Of a DNA stretch of 42,206 bases, positions 15,816 to 24,147 are shown piece after piece (the stretch's first letter is position 1; every line of letters starts with the position of its first letter). Position numbers and translations under genes: made by a program. Source of the DNA: an uncultured Prochlorococcus sp. (GTDB lineage Bacteria; Cyanobacteriota; Cyanobacteriia; PCC-6307; Cyanobiaceae); assembly GCA_902576415.1 (NCBI GenBank), contig CACGVZ010000012.1, forward strand, positions 1-42,206, read 5' to 3'. The notes under the pieces are model-generated. The model worked only from the letters and a program-made list of their open reading frames with translations. It had not been told where the DNA came from and searched no databases.

Positions 15816-18335
15816 ATGAGTTTAAATACTTTAGTTGATTATATTTCGAACTCACAAATTACTTCTGAATTAATAAAAAGAATTTCAAAAAATAATGGAT
15901 TAAATATTATTGGTTCAAGTAGATATGCAAAATCAATAATTTTAGATAGCATCGCAAAAAAAGAGGAGAAAAATATATTATTAATTTGTCCTAATGTAGA
16001 AATTGCCTACAAATGGATTGGGTATTTTGAGAGTATAAATAATAAAGCAGTTTTATATTATCCTCCAACAGAACATCTACCATACGCATCAATTAATAAA
16101 TCCAAAGAGATTGAATTTAGTCAGCTTACTGTTTTATCCAAATTACTAAAAAAAGACAAAAATGAACTTAATATTGTTATATCAACAGAGAGATCACTAC
16201 AACCTCATCTAGTAAATAAAAAATTATTAATTGAAAACAAGTTAGATTTGCAAAAAGGGGTTCGAATCGAGATTCAAGAATTAGCAAATAAACTTACTTT
16301 GCTTGGTTATACGAAAGATAATATAACTTCAACAGAAGGATTCTGGAGTAGGAGAGGGGAAATAATAGATATTTATCCTGTCAATAATGAGTTTCCTATA
16401 AGATTAGAATTTTTTGATAATGTGATTGAGAAAATAAGAGAATATGATCCCAATACACAGAAAACTTTAGAAAGTATAAATAATATTGAAATAATTCAGG
16501 CTGGATTTGAATTGCTAATAAAAGATAAGTTAAATAATTTATCTAAGAACAGTATTTTTAATTCAGATGATATAAATAAAAATAATCTTGATCGTTATTT
16601 GGGGCTGATTGAAAAAGAACCCTCAAATATAATAGATTTCATAAATAGGGAAACAATTCTTGTATTTGATGAATTAGAAGATTGTAAAAAATTTGCAAAT
16701 AATTGGTATCTAGATTCAGAAAGTAATTTTGATAATTGTGCGCATGAATTAAATGAAAACCTTAAAAATAATGATATTAATTTAGAGGCCCAACCTAATT
16801 TGCATTTAAAGTTTGAAAAAATATTAAATTCACTAGGAAATTTTAATTTAATAAAATTTTATGAATTTGAATCTAAAGTGAATATTGATAATAGGTTTTT
16901 ATTAAACGATAAAAGATTAAATTCATACTCTAAAAATATAGGAAAATTATCCAATGATATAAATAAAAATATAAAAAATAATGAAAAAGTTTGGATATTA
17001 TCAGCACAGCCAATGAGAACTAGGACTTTACTTTTTGAGCACGATTGTAATACAAACTTCTTAAACAATCCTAATGAAATTGATAAAGCATTAAGGTCAA
17101 TTAATAATTCGACTCCTTTAATTTTAAAAAATAAGAACAATTATGAAATCGAGGGTTTTTATCTTCCGATATGGAAAGTTGTACTGATAACAGATAAAGA
17201 ATTATTTTCACAACAATCTCTTTTTAATAATGTATTCATAAGAAGAAAAAAAAGAAGTATCAATTCAAATATTAATGTAAATAAGATTAGCCCAGGTGAT
17301 TTTATAGTTCATAAAAATCATGGGATAGGCAAATTTTTAAAAATAGAAAAAATAAATATAACTGGAGATTCAAGAGATTATTTAGTCATTCAGTATCAAG
17401 ATGGGAAGATAAGTGTTGCCGCTGATCAACTCGGAAGTGTTAACAGATATAGATCAAGCGGAAAAATAAAGCCAAAAATAAATAAATTAGGGGGGACAGA
17501 ATGGGAAAGAATAAAAGATAAAAATAAGAAACAAATTAAAAAGGTCGCTGTCGATATATTAAAACTTTATGCAAAGAGAGAAAAATTAAAGGGGCATATA
17601 TACCCAGAAGATGGTCCTTGGCAAGATGAATTAGAGGAATCATTCCCTTATCAACCAACCCCAGATCAAATTACTGCGGTAAATGAAATAAAGTCTGATA
17701 TGGAAAGCGATAAGCCAATGGACAGGCTAGTTTGTGGAGATGTAGGATTTGGTAAAACAGAAGTAGCTGTTCGAGCTATTTTTAAGGCTATAACATCAGG
17801 CAAACAGGTAATATTACTAGCACCCACAACAATCCTAGCTCAGCAACATTGGAGAACAATAAATAATAGATTTTCACCTTACCCAATAAAAGTATCATTA
17901 CTCAATAGATTCAAAACCATTAATGAAAGAAAGGAAATCTATGCAGGTTTGAAAAATAACAAAATTGATTTAGTTGTAGCAACGCACCAAATTTTGGGAA
18001 AAGAAATAGAAATTAAAAACTTAGGATTACTTGTTATTGATGAAGAACAAAGATTTGGAGTAAGGCAAAAGGAGAAAATAAAAAAAATCAAAACCAACAT
18101 AGACGTTTTAACTCTCTCAGCAACTCCAATTCCAAGAACTCTGTATATGAGCTTATCTGGACTAAGACAAATGAGCTTACTAAATACTCCTCCTCCATCA
18201 AGAAGATCAATAAAAACATATTTATCTGAAATAGATATGGACGTTATAAGAACTGCAATTAATCAAGAACTTGATAGGGGGGGGGGCAAATTTTTTATGT
18301 TCTTCCAAGAATTTCTGATATTGATCAAGCTGTAG
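15816..18335 (+). CDS. mfd: transcription-repair coupling factor Mfd, N-terminal part of a frameshifted gene
   Basis: Mfd displaces RNA polymerase stalled at DNA lesions and recruits UvrA. This frame covers the UvrB-like region (RRGEIIDIYP near residue 180), the RNA-polymerase-interacting domain (GDFIVHKNHGIGKF, about 495-510), and the first motor lobe with Walker A GDVGFGKTE (about 640), DEEQRFG and LTLSATPIPRT. At codon 821 the frame runs through ten consecutive Gs, after which the translation no longer matches Mfd and stops at 18335. One frame over, the expected QIFYVLPRISDID appears immediately. The rest of the protein is at 18287-19327. Joined, the product would be about 1170 residues, normal for the family. 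Confidence 0.93.
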   Translation: MSLNTLVDYISNSQITSELIKRISKNNGLNIIGSSRYAKSIILDSIAKKEEKNILLICPNVEIAYKWIGYFESINNKAVLYYPPTEHLPYASINKSKEIEFSQLTVLSKLLKKDKNELNIVISTERSLQPHLVNKKLLIENKLDLQKGVRIEIQELANKLTLLGYTKDNITSTEGFWSRRGEIIDIYPVNNEFPIRLEFFDNVIEKIREYDPNTQKTLESINNIEIIQAGFELLIKDKLNNLSKNSIFNSDDINKNNLDRYLGLIEKEPSNIIDFINRETILVFDELEDCKKFANNWYLDSESNFDNCAHELNENLKNNDINLEAQPNLHLKFEKILNSLGNFNLIKFYEFESKVNIDNRFLLNDKRLNSYSKNIGKLSNDINKNIKNNEKVWILSAQPMRTRTLLFEHDCNTNFLNNPNEIDKALRSINNSTPLILKNKNNYEIEGFYLPIWKVVLITDKELFSQQSLFNNVFIRRKKRSINSNINVNKISPGDFIVHKNHGIGKFLKIEKINITGDSRDYLVIQYQDGKISVAADQLGSVNRYRSSGKIKPKINKLGGTEWERIKDKNKKQIKKVAVDILKLYAKREKLKGHIYPEDGPWQDELEESFPYQPTPDQITAVNEIKSDMESDKPMDRLVCGDVGFGKTEVAVRAIFKAITSGKQVILLAPTTILAQQHWRTINNRFSPYPIKVSLLNRFKTINERKEIYAGLKNNKIDLVVATHQILGKEIEIKNLGLLVIDEEQRFGVRQKEKIKKIKTNIDVLTLSATPIPRTLYMSLSGLRQMSLLNTPPPSRRSIKTYLSEIDMDVIRTAINQELDRGGGKFFMFFQEFLILIKL
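18277..18286 (+). repeat. G10 homopolymer at the mfd frame break
   Basis: Ten Gs in an AT-rich genome. To keep the Mfd frame the run must be 8 (giving RGGQ, the usual family spelling) or 11. It is either a base-count error in the assembly or a natural slippage-prone tract. Confidence 0.9.
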
Positions 18336-19327
18336 ACAAATTAAAAAATATGTTTCCCAACTTAAAATTTATTGTTGCTCATGGGCAAATGAACGAGACA
18401 GAGCTAGAAAATGCAATGATTGCTTTTAATAATGGAGAAGTTGATCTAATGATATGCACAACAATAATTGAAAGTGGATTAGACATCCCTAAAGTAAATA
18501 CAATCATTATTGAAGATTCTCACAAATTTGGCCTTTCACAACTTTATCAACTTAGAGGAAGAGTTGGTAGAAGTGGTGTACAAGCACATGCTTGGTTATT
18601 TTATCCAAATATAAATAAAATTAATGACGCTGCAAAACAAAGATTGAAAGCTATAAAAGACTTTTCAGAACTAGGAAGTGGTTACCAACTAGCAATTAAA
18701 GATATGGAGATAAGAGGTGTTGGCAGTTTACTGGGAGAAGAACAAAGTGGAAAGGTTAATGCTATTGGATATGATTTATATATAGAAATGCTTCATGAGG
18801 CTATTTCAGAAATCAGTGGGCAAGAAATACCTGAAGTTAACGACACTCAAATCGATCTACCAATAAATGCATTTATACCTGCAACATGGATATTAAACAG
18901 GGAAGAGAAGCTTGAGGCTTACAAATCTGCTACTGAATGTTCAAATAATGATGAACTAACTGAATTAGCTACAGACTGGGTGAATAGATATGGAAACTTA
19001 CCCAAACCTGTTGAGTCCCTAATTATGATAATGAGATTAAAATTACTAGCTAAAAAATGTGGTTTTAATAAGATCAAGCTCAAAAAGCCAAACATCCTGA
19101 TAGAGACAAAATTAAAAAATTCAACATTTAAAATTCTTAAAAGTTCTTTATCAAGTAGTGTTCAAAATAAATTTAATTTTAATGAAGGCGAACAATTATC
19201 AATCATCACTATAAGAGGTTTAGGTGCAACGGAAATTCAAAATCAAATTGATCAGCTAATGTTGTGGTTCGGTTCTTTTGAAAGAGAAATAAAGAATTTC
19301 GATAAAGAACTTATTAAAAGAGAATAA
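18287..19327 (+). CDS. mfd: transcription-repair coupling factor Mfd, C-terminal part of a frameshifted gene
   Basis: Continuation of mfd in the +2 frame relative to the upstream part. The first in-frame ATG is at 18350, but homology to Mfd begins at 18287, directly after the G-run (QIFYVLPRISDIDQA). It contains the second motor lobe: TTIIESGLDIPKVNTIII (motif V region) and QLRGRVGRSG (motif VI), followed by the translocation-in-repair region and the C-terminal Mfd domain (NAFIPATWILNREEKLEAY onward) that contacts UvrA. No credible independent start signal precedes the ATG at 18350, so the fragment is unlikely to be a gene of its own. Confidence 0.92.
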   Translation, partial: QIFYVLPRISDIDQAVDKLKNMFPNLKFIVAHGQMNETELENAMIAFNNGEVDLMICTTIIESGLDIPKVNTIIIEDSHKFGLSQLYQLRGRVGRSGVQAHAWLFYPNINKINDAAKQRLKAIKDFSELGSGYQLAIKDMEIRGVGSLLGEEQSGKVNAIGYDLYIEMLHEAISEISGQEIPEVNDTQIDLPINAFIPATWILNREEKLEAYKSATECSNNDELTELATDWVNRYGNLPKPVESLIMIMRLKLLAKKCGFNKIKLKKPNILIETKLKNSTFKILKSSLSSSVQNKFNFNEGEQLSIITIRGLGATEIQNQIDQLMLWFGSFEREIKNFDKELIKRE

Positions 19328-19399
19328 AATATTAAAAAATTATATAAAATCCGCGAATCAGTTTGATTTCGGTTAGGTTTATAAAAATTTATTTGTTTT

Positions 19400-19561
19400 A
19401 TGGGTGAATATATAGACGTCGGAATCCAAACCTCGATTTTACCCTTATCAATTATTCTTTCATCAATAGTTCTTGGCATATTCGCATTTTTTGGAGAAGA
19501 AACAGAAAATGATGATGATGATTCTGATTCTGGAAGTGGCGGCTTAATGCAACCTATTTGA
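19400..19561 (+). CDS. small single-TM protein with acidic tail (53 aa)
   Basis: A short gene from ATG at 19400 to TGA at 19559-19561. It has one hydrophobic helix (about residues 13-31, ILPLSIILSSIVLGIFAFF), followed by a strongly acidic segment with four consecutive aspartates and a Ser/Gly-rich end (DSGSGGLMQPI). I do not recognise the family. It lies about 70 bases after mfd on the same strand and is convergent with the gene ending at 19564. The design resembles small thylakoid proteins, but this is only a resemblance. Confidence 0.55.
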   Translation: MGEYIDVGIQTSILPLSIILSSIVLGIFAFFGEETENDDDDSDSGSGGLMQPI

Positions 19562-19563
19562 AA

Positions 19564-19932
19564 TTATTTATAAATAATTTGTTTAGACTTTCTCTTAGAT
19601 ACTCTAAATAACCTATAAAAAGAACCTATCATTAAAATAAGAGCAGTAAATAAAGAGACAAAAATAAAAAACACCAAAAATATCTCATAGAGATATGAAA
19701 ATAGATCAATTATTAATAAAAAAGATTTATAAATTGTAGAAGGTAGATTTTGTAACAGCAATTTTTTATTAGGAATTAAATAATTTATATATACTAATAA
19801 AACACTCAAAATAAACAAAAAGAAAGATTCAATAAATAGTCTTTTTTTGGATTTTCTTCTTAAATTTAATTTTTTTTTAAAAATATATTTATCAGACTTA
19901 ATATTCAAATTTGGGATGTTTAAATCTGCCAT
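19564..19932 (-). CDS. small membrane protein of unknown function
   Basis: A 122-residue protein with a soluble start (MADLNIPNLNIKSD), a very basic stretch (LNLRRKSKKR), then two hydrophobic segments at about 33-50 and 82-106, and a basic C-terminus (RVSKRKSKQ). The positively charged ends suggest both termini face the cytoplasm. I cannot assign a family. It is the last gene of the minus-strand run that begins at dapB, 88 bases after the DUF4335 gene. Confidence 0.6.
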   Translation of the reverse strand: MADLNIPNLNIKSDKYIFKKKLNLRRKSKKRLFIESFFLFILSVLLVYINYLIPNKKLLLQNLPSTIYKSFLLIIDLFSYLYEIFLVFFIFVSLFTALILMIGSFYRLFRVSKRKSKQIIYK

Positions 19933-20020
19933 ACATCAAAACTCAAAAAATAAATTAATAATTACTCTGAAAAGAAACTTCCCCATAATATCGCTTTTTA
20001 TTTAATATGCTAATAGATTA

Positions 20021-20611
20021 TTATTCTGGGTTTATTATTTCATTTTTTTCTTTAACTTCAATGGGATTATAAAAATAAATAAAAGAAGAGGAGAATAGAA
20101 TTAAAGAACAAATTGCCATAAAAGGCGGTATAAAGAAATTAATAAGTTTTTCTTTATTATTTAATCCAAATTTAAATTTTTTAGGAATATTATTACTTAA
20201 ATGTGTATTTTTTATTCTTACTTTTGGCGATTCTTTTAATTGATCAAAACAATTTATGGTGTCTGTAAGTAATGAATTACCAATCTTTAAAATTAAAGGC
20301 TTTACATTTGGTTTAGAACTTTTAAGAACAATATTATGTATGTAAAGATTGTCAGCTTTTATATCAATTAATTTGGATTCATATATTGGGATTTCGTTTT
20401 TGATTAAAAGATTTGAATAAATATAAAAGGCATTCATTATAGGCACTAAATGTTCAACTTTACCTTCAATAAGTGGTTTATCAATTATGGTTAATTTCCA
20501 TTGAGAAATTATTGATATTTGATCGTTATTTTCATTATTTGAATAATCTGGCAATCCAATTATTTCAAGACTCACTGAAGATTGATGAAATGATAATTTA
20601 TTTTGCATCAT
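20021..20611 (-). CDS. DUF4335-like protein
   Basis: A 196-residue protein. The N-terminal half resembles cyanobacterial DUF4335: a short peptide with the pattern SLEIIGLP, then QWKLTIIDKPLIEGKVEHL, which fits a beta-rich domain. The C-terminal part has one membrane helix (about 165-186, FFIPPFMAICSLILFSSSF) and a short charged tail. Function unknown. It starts one base after the stop of the DUF3038 gene, and these two families are usual neighbours in cyanobacteria. Two ATGs are adjacent (20611 and 20608) and either may be used. Confidence 0.7.
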   Translation of the reverse strand: MMQNKLSFHQSSVSLEIIGLPDYSNNENNDQISIISQWKLTIIDKPLIEGKVEHLVPIMNAFYIYSNLLIKNEIPIYESKLIDIKADNLYIHNIVLKSSKPNVKPLILKIGNSLLTDTINCFDQLKESPKVRIKNTHLSNNIPKKFKFGLNNKEKLINFFIPPFMAICSLILFSSSFIYFYNPIEVKEKNEIINPE

Positions 20612-20612
20612 A

Positions 20613-21137
20613 TTAAAAATCGAATAAAAAATTCCTCAACTTTTGATAACCCTGATTTGAAATGCAAAGAGATAAGGTAAGCAAAGACTTTATAACAATT
20701 TCATCATTTTCAGCTTGATATAGAAGCTTTTTCACCTTCATACTATCTGAATTAAATCTTTCTTTTATCAACTCAATAAATCGTTTATTAAAATCAACCC
20801 AAACACTTGTATTATTTTTAGGATCTTCTTTAGATTTTAGTATCTCTCTGATAATTGGATACAAATATCTAGACATTTCAACAGTAATTTTTATTAAGGC
20901 ATCAAATTCATCTATTTTTATATTGTTATTCACATAAGATTTTCTCAATGGATTATTGTTCCTTAATTTCCAAATAGTAACTTTATTTGGGAAAATATCA
21001 TTTAAATTAAGCTTATTTGATATGGCGAACAAAGATTGTATACCATTTAAATCAATAGTCTCTAGAATTAATAAAAATAAATCAAGCTTCTCTATAGACA
21101 GTCTTGATACCTGATTTCCTTTAGTTAAAACTGTAAT
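20613..21137 (-). CDS. DUF3038 protein, apparently without a standard start codon
   Basis: The central KVTIWKLRNNNPLRKS segment is the DUF3038 landmark. The first ATG/GTG/TTG in frame is TTG at 21032, which would begin inside the domain. Upstream of it the frame stays open to a stop at 21147-21149 and encodes the expected N-terminal part (KLDLFLLILETIDLNGIQSL). No ATG, GTG or TTG occurs there. The best alternatives are ATT at 21137, preceded by a weak GAGA, or CTG at 21101. I give the longer form. A non-canonical start, a lost start codon or a sequence error are all possible. It is probably co-transcribed with DUF2949 and DUF4335. Confidence 0.65.
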   Translation of the reverse strand: MTVLTKGNQVSRLSIEKLDLFLLILETIDLNGIQSLFAISNKLNLNDIFPNKVTIWKLRNNNPLRKSYVNNNIKIDEFDALIKITVEMSRYLYPIIREILKSKEDPKNNTSVWVDFNKRFIELIKERFNSDSMKVKKLLYQAENDEIVIKSLLTLSLCISNQGYQKLRNFLFDF

Positions 21138-21176
21138 TGTTCTCGATTAAAATATAAAACAATAATAACAGAATTA

Positions 21177-21374
21177 TTAATCCATTTTCTGAAATAAAAA
21201 TGAATATAACTTATCAAGTTCATCAATAGTTAGCATTCCATAACTCCATAATAAAATTGGCAATGGACTGTTATTTTTTAAAGATAACTTTAAACCAAGT
21301 TCAATAGATGACTCCTCTAAACCCACTTCATCCAATAAATAAATAATCATTTCTCTAGACAGATGGTTATTCAT
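21177..21374 (-). CDS. DUF2949 protein
   Basis: A 65-residue helical protein matching the short cyanobacterial DUF2949 family. The sequence pattern is an N-terminal amphipathic helix, an alternating E/S segment (GLEESSIELGLKLS), the characteristic PILLWSYGMLTIDELDKLY, and a short C-terminal helix. The role is unknown. It lies five bases after the UbiH-like gene and 40 bases before the extended DUF3038 frame, in the same orientation. Confidence 0.8.
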   Translation of the reverse strand: MNNHLSREMIIYLLDEVGLEESSIELGLKLSLKNNSPLPILLWSYGMLTIDELDKLYSFLFQKMD

Positions 21375-21379
21375 GAGTT

Positions 21380-22534
21380 TTATTTAATTCTTGAGTAAAT
21401 GAGAGATTTAGTCATTTGATTAAGAACTAATTTTCTTATAAAAAGAAAATTATTTAAAAGAAAAAATGAAAGTTTTTTTATTGGATATAAAAAAAAGTAT
21501 CTGTTAGCAAAAATTGATATCAATAAGTCAGTTATAAAAAGAGTAACAATAATATCTAGAATCCTACTTGAAATATACTTAAATTTGAAAAAGTTTAATT
21601 GCATTTTAGTAATAGAAATATTTTCATTAAAAAGATCAAATATAGTATTAACATCTCTCCAGCAACAATTTAGACCCTGACCACCAACAGGATGAAATGT
21701 ATGAAATGCATCGCCTACAATGACTAATTTTTTAAAATTTAAAAATGATAAATTTAATGATAATGAAACAGGAAAAATATTAAATTCACCAATTATTTGA
21801 TCTATCTTAAATTCATCAGGCAAGATTGTTGATAAATTATCTATTAAAAAATTCTTATCAGAATTTAACCTTTCAATAGCCTTTATTGTGCTCGAAGTCC
21901 AAATTACTTGATATAAGTTTTTTTCTAAAGGTAATAATGCGAGTGGTCCTTCTTTTCTAAAAATTTCATAAGCACGTTTTTCACAATTACCTCTAAGAGA
22001 AACCTTAAAAGTTAAACAAGACTGATTATAAGATTTTTTTATATCAACAAAATTAAAAGATTTTTTATCAAGTGAGTTTGCTCCTGTAGAAAGGAATTGA
22101 TAATCAAATAATATTTTTTTACGTAACAAGCTCTGTGGCGTAATAAAAATAATGTTTTCATAATTATCAATCTCTTGAAAAAATACGTTCATAAGATCTG
22201 AATGTTTAACTACCCAGCCAATATTCTCAGACGAATTTATATCATCATCTAAATCAGAAATTGATAAGTTGGTTTTAACAGAAGTTACGCTATCTGAAAT
22301 TGAAAGCGTATCAAAGCCATATAAGTATGGTTCTAATTTTCCCCAAATTCTAAATTTAGATAAGATTTTTCTTGTAGAGTGAGTTATAGCATAAGTTTTG
22401 TCTTTATCAATTAATCTATCTTTTGTTATTAAATCGGTTAAAAAAATATTGCAATCAAATTTCGAAAGTGCTATTGAAAGTAATAAACCTGTTGGACCCG
22501 AGCCAACAATTTTAAAATTGAATTTATTTTTCAT
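21380..22534 (-). CDS. UbiH/Coq6-family FAD-dependent monooxygenase
   Basis: A 384-residue flavoprotein hydroxylase of the UbiH/VisC family. The dinucleotide-binding motif is GSGPTG at 11-16. The second FAD motif is VIVGDAFHTFHPVGGQGLN, with the diagnostic GDAxHxxxPxxGQG. Family members hydroxylate the aromatic ring of quinone precursors, so a role in plastoquinone or another prenylquinone pathway is likely but unproven here. The C-terminal 70 residues are hydrophobic and may anchor it to the membrane. The start is an ATG 19 bases after the preceding gene. Confidence 0.88.
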   Translation of the reverse strand: MKNKFNFKIVGSGPTGLLLSIALSKFDCNIFLTDLITKDRLIDKDKTYAITHSTRKILSKFRIWGKLEPYLYGFDTLSISDSVTSVKTNLSISDLDDDINSSENIGWVVKHSDLMNVFFQEIDNYENIIFITPQSLLRKKILFDYQFLSTGANSLDKKSFNFVDIKKSYNQSCLTFKVSLRGNCEKRAYEIFRKEGPLALLPLEKNLYQVIWTSSTIKAIERLNSDKNFLIDNLSTILPDEFKIDQIIGEFNIFPVSLSLNLSFLNFKKLVIVGDAFHTFHPVGGQGLNCCWRDVNTIFDLFNENISITKMQLNFFKFKYISSRILDIIVTLFITDLLISIFANRYFFLYPIKKLSFFLLNNFLFIRKLVLNQMTKSLIYSRIK

Positions 22535-22553
22535 CAGATTATATAAATTTCAA

Positions 22554-23195
22554 CTATCTGTTCAAATAAATATAACAAATTTCCTCAAATGCTGGTCTTA
22601 ATAAATAAGGGTACTCACCAACCCATAAGTTTATTTCTGGAAGCCAAGCATCGGTCAAATAAAAATCTCTATCAAAATTACGGTTATCAGATGTTATTAA
22701 ACATCTAATACTCGAACCCACCCTAATTTGACTGTGCTTATTTTCCATAGGAAAACTTAACTTTTCCAAATAACCATCTTCATCTTCTAATTCAAGTACT
22801 AACCAAGTTCTTTTGTTTTCGATTACTTCTAATCGACCTTGTCTATTAGATTGTTCTCTTGAACTTTCAATCTTTTCTGTTTTATAAATATTTGATATGT
22901 AACCATCAAATATCGAAAAAAATTTATATTTTCTCAATTTCAAATTTTTTCTACTTGATTCAAGAATTGGGCCCCAGATGATATACAAAAAGAACCCTAC
23001 ACATAGGAATAACCAAAAATTATTAGTTTGATCTCCAGTCGAACTAATAATTAATGAAATAAATCCACCAATTGAAGAGACTATTACTCTTTGTAGAATT
23101 TTTCTCGGATTCCCCAAAGCATACTTAAATTGACTTCCTGTACCAACTGCAGGAATAAGTTTTGAAATTTGACTTGAATTAATTGGAATTAACAT
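22554..23195 (-). CDS. conserved cyanobacterial membrane-anchored protein
   Basis: A 213-residue protein. Two hydrophobic segments (about 36-52 and 60-76) follow an N-terminal stretch with SKLIPAVGTGSQFKYALG, a pattern conserved among cyanobacteria and plastid relatives. The C-terminal 130 residues are soluble and mostly beta, with WLVLELEDEDG in the middle and LTDAWLPEINLWVGEYPYL near the end. Relatives are sometimes labelled phosphate ABC transporter permease, but I see nothing that supports it. It starts one base after the dapB stop, so it is almost certainly co-transcribed with dapB. Confidence 0.75.
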   Translation of the reverse strand: MLIPINSSQISKLIPAVGTGSQFKYALGNPRKILQRVIVSSIGGFISLIISSTGDQTNNFWLFLCVGFFLYIIWGPILESSRKNLKLRKYKFFSIFDGYISNIYKTEKIESSREQSNRQGRLEVIENKRTWLVLELEDEDGYLEKLSFPMENKHSQIRVGSSIRCLITSDNRNFDRDFYLTDAWLPEINLWVGEYPYLLRPAFEEICYIYLNR

Positions 23196-23196
23196 T

Positions 23197-24045
23197 TTAA
23201 AAAATCAATTTTTCAAGTCCGTAAACTAAAGTGTCATAATTACCTATTTTTTTTATAGCCTGTAAAACGCCGGGCATATATGCCTTTCTATCAATTGTGT
23301 CATGCTTAATTGTGTAAGTTTCTCCTGGAGATCCCATTATTACTAACTGATGGGCTAGCAATCCTGGTAATCGCACAGAATGTATATTAATTCCTGAATC
23401 TCTGACCCCTCCCCGCACACCTTTCAATGACTCAGATTCTTTTACTAAATTTTGATTAAATTTCTTTGGATATTCTTCAATCATTTCTGCAGTTTTTATA
23501 CAGGTCCCACTCGGAGAATCTGCTTTTTGATTATGGTGCATCTCTATTAATTCAATATTGTCATAAAACTTTGCAGCTACCGATGCCGCCTGCTGAAGAA
23601 GTACCATACCTACTGAAAAATTAGGAATTATTGCACAACCAACGGATGCTTTCTGAGCAAAAACAGACAAATCTTGTATTTGTGAAGGGCTTAAACCTGT
23701 AGTACCTACGACTGGTGATACACCATATGCAATAGCTGATCTGGTGTTTTCATATACAGAATCAGGATGAGTAAAATCAACCAGTACAGGTTTGATTTTT
23801 TCATTTCTGTAGTTTTGACTAACAGAACATAAAGTTCCTTCAAAATCATTAGAAACAAAAACATCTTTATTTTCAACATTTAAAATTTCAGAAATTTTTG
23901 AGCCATTGTTCTTTTCGTTTATGTCGATTGCTCCAACAAGTTCACAATCTGTGGAATTTAATACAGTATTAACAACTTCTCTACCCATCCTGCCTAAAGC
24001 TCCGGAAACTAGTACTGGTATGGGTTTTTTAGAATTTTCAATCAT
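23197..24045 (-). CDS. dapB: 4-hydroxy-tetrahydrodipicolinate reductase
   Basis: Reduces 4-hydroxy-tetrahydrodipicolinate in the diaminopimelate/lysine pathway with NAD(P)H. 282 residues. The nucleotide-binding motif is SGALGRMG at 14-21. The catalytic and substrate-binding region is [15 protein letters not shown], with the conserved HH and lysine. VGTTGLSP in the middle is also typical. It is the first gene of a minus-strand run and is divergent from chlH, with about 100 AT-rich bases between the two starts. Confidence 0.96.
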   Translation of the reverse strand: MIENSKKPIPVLVSGALGRMGREVVNTVLNSTDCELVGAIDINEKNNGSKISEILNVENKDVFVSNDFEGTLCSVSQNYRNEKIKPVLVDFTHPDSVYENTRSAIAYGVSPVVGTTGLSPSQIQDLSVFAQKASVGCAIIPNFSVGMVLLQQAASVAAKFYDNIELIEMHHNQKADSPSGTCIKTAEMIEEYPKKFNQNLVKESESLKGVRGGVRDSGINIHSVRLPGLLAHQLVIMGSPGETYTIKHDTIDRKAYMPGVLQAIKKIGNYDTLVYGLEKLIF

Positions 24046-24147
24046 TTTTTTAAAAAATTTTTTTTTAAAGGTTGTTACACGCTATTTATATTGCACACAA
24101 TAACGTCTTTTCATTCGTAGGCTGGTAGAAATACTTAAAGAAAATCA

